Translations under genes and position numbers: made by a program
Shown: positions 6,075 through 9,209 of the stretch, in pieces
How positions within the stretch are numbered: position 1 is the stretch's first letter
Layout: every line of letters starts with the position of its first letter
From: Candidatus Acetothermia bacterium
GTDB lineage: Bacteria > Bipolaricaulota > Bipolaricaulia > Bipolaricaulales > Bipolaricaulaceae
Reading direction: 5' to 3'
NCBI GenBank assembly: GCA_003552425.1
Contig: PUMC01000025.1
Coordinates: forward strand, 1 to 9,209
DNA length: 9,209 nt
The notes under the pieces: generated by a model
What the model was told of the DNA's origin: nothing
Databases searched by the model: none
What the model saw: only the letters and a program-made list of their open reading frames with translations

Positions 6075-7016
6075 ATGGCCAACCGCATCAGCACCATGCT
6101 TAACCTCCGTTACCCGGTGTTCCTTGGGGGCATGGCCCATGTGTCCCGTCCCCCCCTGGCGGCAGCGGTCTCCGAGGCTGGAGGACTGGGGATCATCGCG
6201 TCAGGGGGCATGGACCCCGGAGCGTTGGAGGAGGCGATCGCCGAGGTCCGACGCCTCACCACAAAGCCCTTCGGCGTCAACCTCATGCTCATGGACCCCA
6301 TGGTTCCCGAGCAGGTCGAGGTTCTGGTGCGCGCGCGGGTACCCGCCGTCACCACCGGAGCGGGGAGCCCGGCGCGGCACATCGACGCGCTGAAGGCGGC
6401 AGGAACACGCGTATTTCCGGTCGTTCCCGCCGTGTCGTTGGCGGTGCGTATGGCGAAGCTGGGTGCCGACGGCGTGGTCGCCGAGGGCACGGAGGCGGGG
6501 GGCCATGTGGGCTCCGTGACCACCATGGCACTCATCCCGCAGGTCGTGGACGCCGTCTCGATCCCCGTGGTGGCCGCAGGGGGCATCGGGGACGGCCGCG
6601 GCCTGGCGGCGGCCCTGGCGTTGGGCGCTGAGGCCGTTCAGCTGGGGACGCGGCTCCTGGCCTCCGCCGAAGCACCCGTACACCCCGCCTACAAGGAGGC
6701 GATCCTCAAGGCCAAGGACCGGGACACCATCGTCACCGGCCGGCTTGTCGGAAGGCCTGTACGGTGTCTTGAAAACCGCCTTTCCAAGGACCTGGCCCGA
6801 TGCGAGGCAGACAAGCGATCGGCCGAGGAATTTGAACAGATGGCCACAGGCGGGCTCAAGCGTGCCGTGTACGATGGCGATCGTGAGCACGGATCGCTGA
6901 TGGCTGGCCAGATTGCCGGGTTGATCCGCGCGACGCTTCCCGTGCAGCAGATCCTCGACGACATGGTCGCGGATGCTCGGGAGATCCTGTCCCGTAAGGG
7001 GGCGCTGCTCCCGTGA
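6075..7016 (+). CDS. fabK: Enoyl-ACP reductase II (FabK), FMN-dependent
   Basis: A 313-residue TIM-barrel flavoprotein. FabK reduces the enoyl-ACP double bond in the last step of each fatty-acid elongation cycle, using FMN and NAD(P)H; it is the triclosan-insensitive alternative to FabI. Visible signatures are YPVFLGGMA (13-21), GGLGII (36-41), KPFGVNLML (64-72), VTTGAGSP (92-99) and EAGGHVG (140-146). His144 in the last is at the position of the catalytic His144 of Streptococcus pneumoniae FabK. AAGGIGDG (167-174) and GAEAVQLGTR (184-193) line the FMN phosphate site, and FEQMATGG with SLMAGQIAGL (274-283) marks the C terminus. These C-terminal motifs and the overall length favour FabK over nitronate monooxygenase, the main alternative in the same superfamily. 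No other fatty-acid synthesis gene is in the window. It heads a unit with mutS2, whose start overlaps its stop. Confidence 0.92.
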   Translation: MANRISTMLNLRYPVFLGGMAHVSRPPLAAAVSEAGGLGIIASGGMDPGALEEAIAEVRRLTTKPFGVNLMLMDPMVPEQVEVLVRARVPAVTTGAGSPARHIDALKAAGTRVFPVVPAVSLAVRMAKLGADGVVAEGTEAGGHVGSVTTMALIPQVVDAVSIPVVAAGGIGDGRGLAAALALGAEAVQLGTRLLASAEAPVHPAYKEAILKAKDRDTIVTGRLVGRPVRCLENRLSKDLARCEADKRSAEEFEQMATGGLKRAVYDGDREHGSLMAGQIAGLIRATLPVQQILDDMVADAREILSRKGALLP

Positions 7017-9209
7017 GCGTGGCGAATGCCCGCACCCTGCGGGATGTCGAACTCAGCAAGGTGCTCGATCGCGTGGCATCGATGGCTGGCTCCACACTTG
7101 GTGCGGACGTGATCCGCGCGTTGGAACCTTCGCCAGACTTCACGCAGGTGACCGAGGAGCTGGCGACCGTGGAGGAGATGCTGTCCGCAGTCCGCGATGG
7201 TTTCTCTCCCGGAGGTCTCCACGACCTCCGCCCCCTGTTGGCCGAAGCGCACGATCGAGGTTCCATCGCGCCCGATGCACTGCTTTCCGTTGCGGAAACG
7301 CTGGAGGCCGCCGTCCGTGTTCGCGACGCTTTTGCCGAGGATACCCCACGCCTTCTGTCCCTCGTGGAGCGGCTGTCGGATCAAGGTCAACTGGTGACCG
7401 CCATCCGGCGGGCGATCGACGATCGCGGCAGCATCCGCGAGGACGCCACCCCCAAGCTCCGCCAACTCCACCAGCAGCGTCGGCAGCTGGCCGACGGGAT
7501 CCAGTCGGCCCTACGTTCCTTCATCGACGCGCATCGCGATTGGCTTCAGGAACCGGTGGTCACGCACCGCGGCGGGCGCCTCGTGGTCCCCCTCAAGGCA
7601 GGCCTGGCCAGCCAGGCCCAAGTCGTCGTCCACGACAGTTCCGCCAGCGGACAGACGCTGTTCGCGGAACCCTCTGCAGTTGTCCACCTGAACAACCGGC
7701 TCCGGGAGGTAGCTGACGCGATCTGGCGGGAGGAGCTGCGCATCCTCGCCGAGCTCACCGGCAACCTGCTCGCCGAGGAACCGCGGATCCGAGACGACCT
7801 GGAACGGCTGGGGAAGGTGGACGCCCTGTTTGCCAGAGCCAAGTACGCACTCCATGCCCGGGCCGAGATCCCCAAGCTGTCGCGCGATGGGCGTGTCAAG
7901 CTCCACGAGGCACGCCACCCGCTCTTGGGCGACCGCGCTGTGCCGATCTCGATCTCCTTTGGCGGAGAGCGCCGGATGGCCCTGATCACCGGACCCAACA
8001 CCGGCGGCAAGACCGTATCGCTGAAGACAATCGGGCTGCTGACGCTGATGGCGCAGTGCGGGATCCCCGTTCCAGCATCTCCCCGAACGTGCCTCACCGT
8101 GTTCCGCCAGGTGCGCTCCGACATCGGCGAAGAACAGTCCATCGAGCAGGATCTGTCCACATTCTCCTCACACATGACGAACATCATCAGCCTTCTTGGG
8201 GACACCGATGAAGACACGCTGGTGCTCCTCGACGAACTGGGCGCGGGAACCGATCCCCAGGAGGGCGCCGCGCTCGGGCTCGCCATCCTCGAGCGGCTGC
8301 TGGAGGTGAACTGCCCGGCAGCCGTGGCCACGCACCTCACACCCCTGAAGCACTTCGCCATCTCCCACCCAGGGATTGTCTCCTGTTCCATGGAGTTCGA
8401 CCTGGAAACCCTATCCCCGACCTACCGGGTCCTGGACGGTGTCCCGGGACGCTCCTGCGCGCTCATCATCGCCCGCCGGCTCGGGCTTTCCGAGGTGCTC
8501 GTCGAGCGGGCCCAAGCACGGCTCAGCACCGGAGAGATAGAGGCCGACGGGATCATCGAAGAGCTGCAGCGTGAACGCGGCGCTGCCCGGCGGATCCGCG
8601 CCGACCTTGAGTCCCAGCGCGACCGGCACAACAAGCTCCGCACCGAGTACGAACGGCGCTTGGCGTCCCTCAAGGAGAGAAAGACCGAAGCGCTCGGAGG
8701 CGAGCTTGCCCGCCTGGAAGGACACATTGCGGCGACCCGTCAGGAACTCGGCGAGCTCATCGCCCAAGCCCGTGCTGAGCAGGACACCGAAGCCCGCCGT
8801 CAAGCGCTCCACAACCTTGAGCGGATCGCCGAGACCCTCCCCGAGCTCCCCAAGGAGAAGCCCCACCAACGCCACAATGCACGGGAGGGCGATACGGTGA
8901 AGATCCGGAGCACCGGGGCCCTGGGCGTTGTGCGGCGGGCCGATGACCGTCGCGTGGAGGTGGAGGTGAAGGGCCGACGGGTGGAGCTTCCTCGGGAAGC
9001 CGTAGAACCCTCCGAACGCCCGCTTCCCAAGTCCTCCGGACCACCACGGTACGCGGGCCGTGCGGACGCTCCGCTGGAGATCTCCGTCCGAGGGATGACC
9101 GTGGCCGAAGCCACCATGGCCGTTGAAGAGTGGCTGGACCGTCTCCTCCTTTCGGGCATCCGCTTCGGCCGCCTCGTGCACGGCAAGGGAACCGGTGCCT
9201 TACGACAGG
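7013..9209 (+). CDS. mutS2: MutS2 (endonuclease MutS2 / ribosome-associated ATPase), 3' end cut by the window
   Basis: The reading frame is open from GTG 7013 to the window edge, giving 732 residues with no stop; a complete protein would be only slightly longer. MutS2 is a MutS-family ATPase linked to suppression of recombination and, in Bacillus subtilis, to rescue of collided ribosomes. The order is a core/lever region (1-310), an ATPase domain with Walker A GPNTGGKT (327-334), the DIGEEQSIEQDLSTFSSHM signature (370-388), Walker B VLLDE (404-408) and His441 (ATH). A charged coiled coil (about 500-610), a KOW-like segment (about 624-663) and a Smr domain (about 687 on) follow. The Smr HGKG (723-726) is intact, but the usual LDxRG reads ISVRG, with Ser691 replacing Asp. 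The MutS mismatch-recognition domain I is absent, as expected. The start overlaps the fabK stop (GTGA) and AAGGGGG lies 10 bases upstream. A GTG at 7019 is a less likely start. Confidence 0.96.
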   Translation, partial: MSVANARTLRDVELSKVLDRVASMAGSTLGADVIRALEPSPDFTQVTEELATVEEMLSAVRDGFSPGGLHDLRPLLAEAHDRGSIAPDALLSVAETLEAAVRVRDAFAEDTPRLLSLVERLSDQGQLVTAIRRAIDDRGSIREDATPKLRQLHQQRRQLADGIQSALRSFIDAHRDWLQEPVVTHRGGRLVVPLKAGLASQAQVVVHDSSASGQTLFAEPSAVVHLNNRLREVADAIWREELRILAELTGNLLAEEPRIRDDLERLGKVDALFARAKYALHARAEIPKLSRDGRVKLHEARHPLLGDRAVPISISFGGERRMALITGPNTGGKTVSLKTIGLLTLMAQCGIPVPASPRTCLTVFRQVRSDIGEEQSIEQDLSTFSSHMTNIISLLGDTDEDTLVLLDELGAGTDPQEGAALGLAILERLLEVNCPAAVATHLTPLKHFAISHPGIVSCSMEFDLETLSPTYRVLDGVPGRSCALIIARRLGLSEVLVERAQARLSTGEIEADGIIEELQRERGAARRIRADLESQRDRHNKLRTEYERRLASLKERKTEALGGELARLEGHIAATRQELGELIAQARAEQDTEARRQALHNLERIAETLPELPKEKPHQRHNAREGDTVKIRSTGALGVVRRADDRRVEVEVKGRRVELPREAVEPSERPLPKSSGPPRYAGRADAPLEISVRGMTVAEATMAVEEWLDRLLLSGIRFGRLVHGKGTGALRQ

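Noticed and set aside
6075..7016. Nitronate monooxygenase as the identity of the fabK product
   Set aside because: The families are related, but EAGGHVG with His144, KPFGVNLML, FEQM and the SLMAGQIAGL end match FabK more closely.
7546..8391. Minus-strand open frames of 281 and 256 codons (7546-8391, 8411-9181) opposite the right end
   Set aside because: The plus strand encodes MutS2 continuously through this region with intact Walker motifs; the minus frames are shadows of it.
1..9209. Search by eye for tRNA, rRNA, CRISPR arrays, insertion sequences, transposases and attachment sites
   Set aside because: Coding genes fill almost all of the window. The three gene-free gaps (59, 25 and 86 bases) hold promoters or a ribosome binding site. 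No spaced repeats or transposase motifs were seen.

Overview
The window is an ordinary, gene-dense stretch of a high-GC bacterial chromosome. It holds eight protein genes, no RNA genes, no mobile elements and no repeat arrays. I cannot fix the organism. Several features are plainly bacterial: enoyl-ACP reductase FabK, a MutS2 protein with a Smr domain, formamidopyrimidine-DNA glycosylase, and a Shine-Dalgarno site at pfpI. A DRG-like GTPase with a TGS domain, GTG starts, and -10 boxes almost touching start codons suggest a deep-branching, possibly thermophilic or uncultivated lineage. A Bipolaricaulota-like or Deinococcus-Thermus-like origin is a guess; a tree of the MutS2 or FabK protein would settle it.

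Layout: the genes form four compact two-gene units that alternate in direction. (1) Minus strand, 2310 to 23: a YtcJ-type amidohydrolase, then fpg 5 bases later. (2) Plus strand, 2370 to 3927: a Sua5/YwlC-type threonylcarbamoyl-AMP synthase, then a PfpI/DJ-1 family protein. (3) Minus strand, 5988 to 3917: the DRG-like TGS GTPase, then an M20 metallopeptidase whose start overlaps the GTPase stop (ATGA). (4) Plus strand, 6075 to the window end: fabK, then mutS2, whose GTG start overlaps the fabK stop (GTGA). Units 1/2 and 3/4 are divergent and share short promoter regions of 59 and 86 bases. Units 2 and 3 converge, and their last genes overlap by 11 bases.

mutS2 is the largest gene here. It runs off the right edge with no stop codon, so an ORF caller that requires a stop would miss it; I translated it directly from the bases.

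How the genes work together: each unit pairs a nucleic-acid or translation upkeep gene (fpg, sua5, GTPase, mutS2) with a hydrolase or metabolic enzyme (amidohydrolase, PfpI, M20 peptidase, FabK). I see no shared pathway inside a unit. The most suggestive link is between the divergent units 3 and 4: DRG-family GTPases act on translating ribosomes, and MutS2 has a ribosome-rescue role in Bacillus subtilis. At three of the four unit heads the -10 box lies 6 to 9 bases before the start codon and there is no well-placed Shine-Dalgarno site, which predicts leaderless or nearly leaderless mRNAs. I found no convincing evidence of a new defence, mobile or regulatory system.
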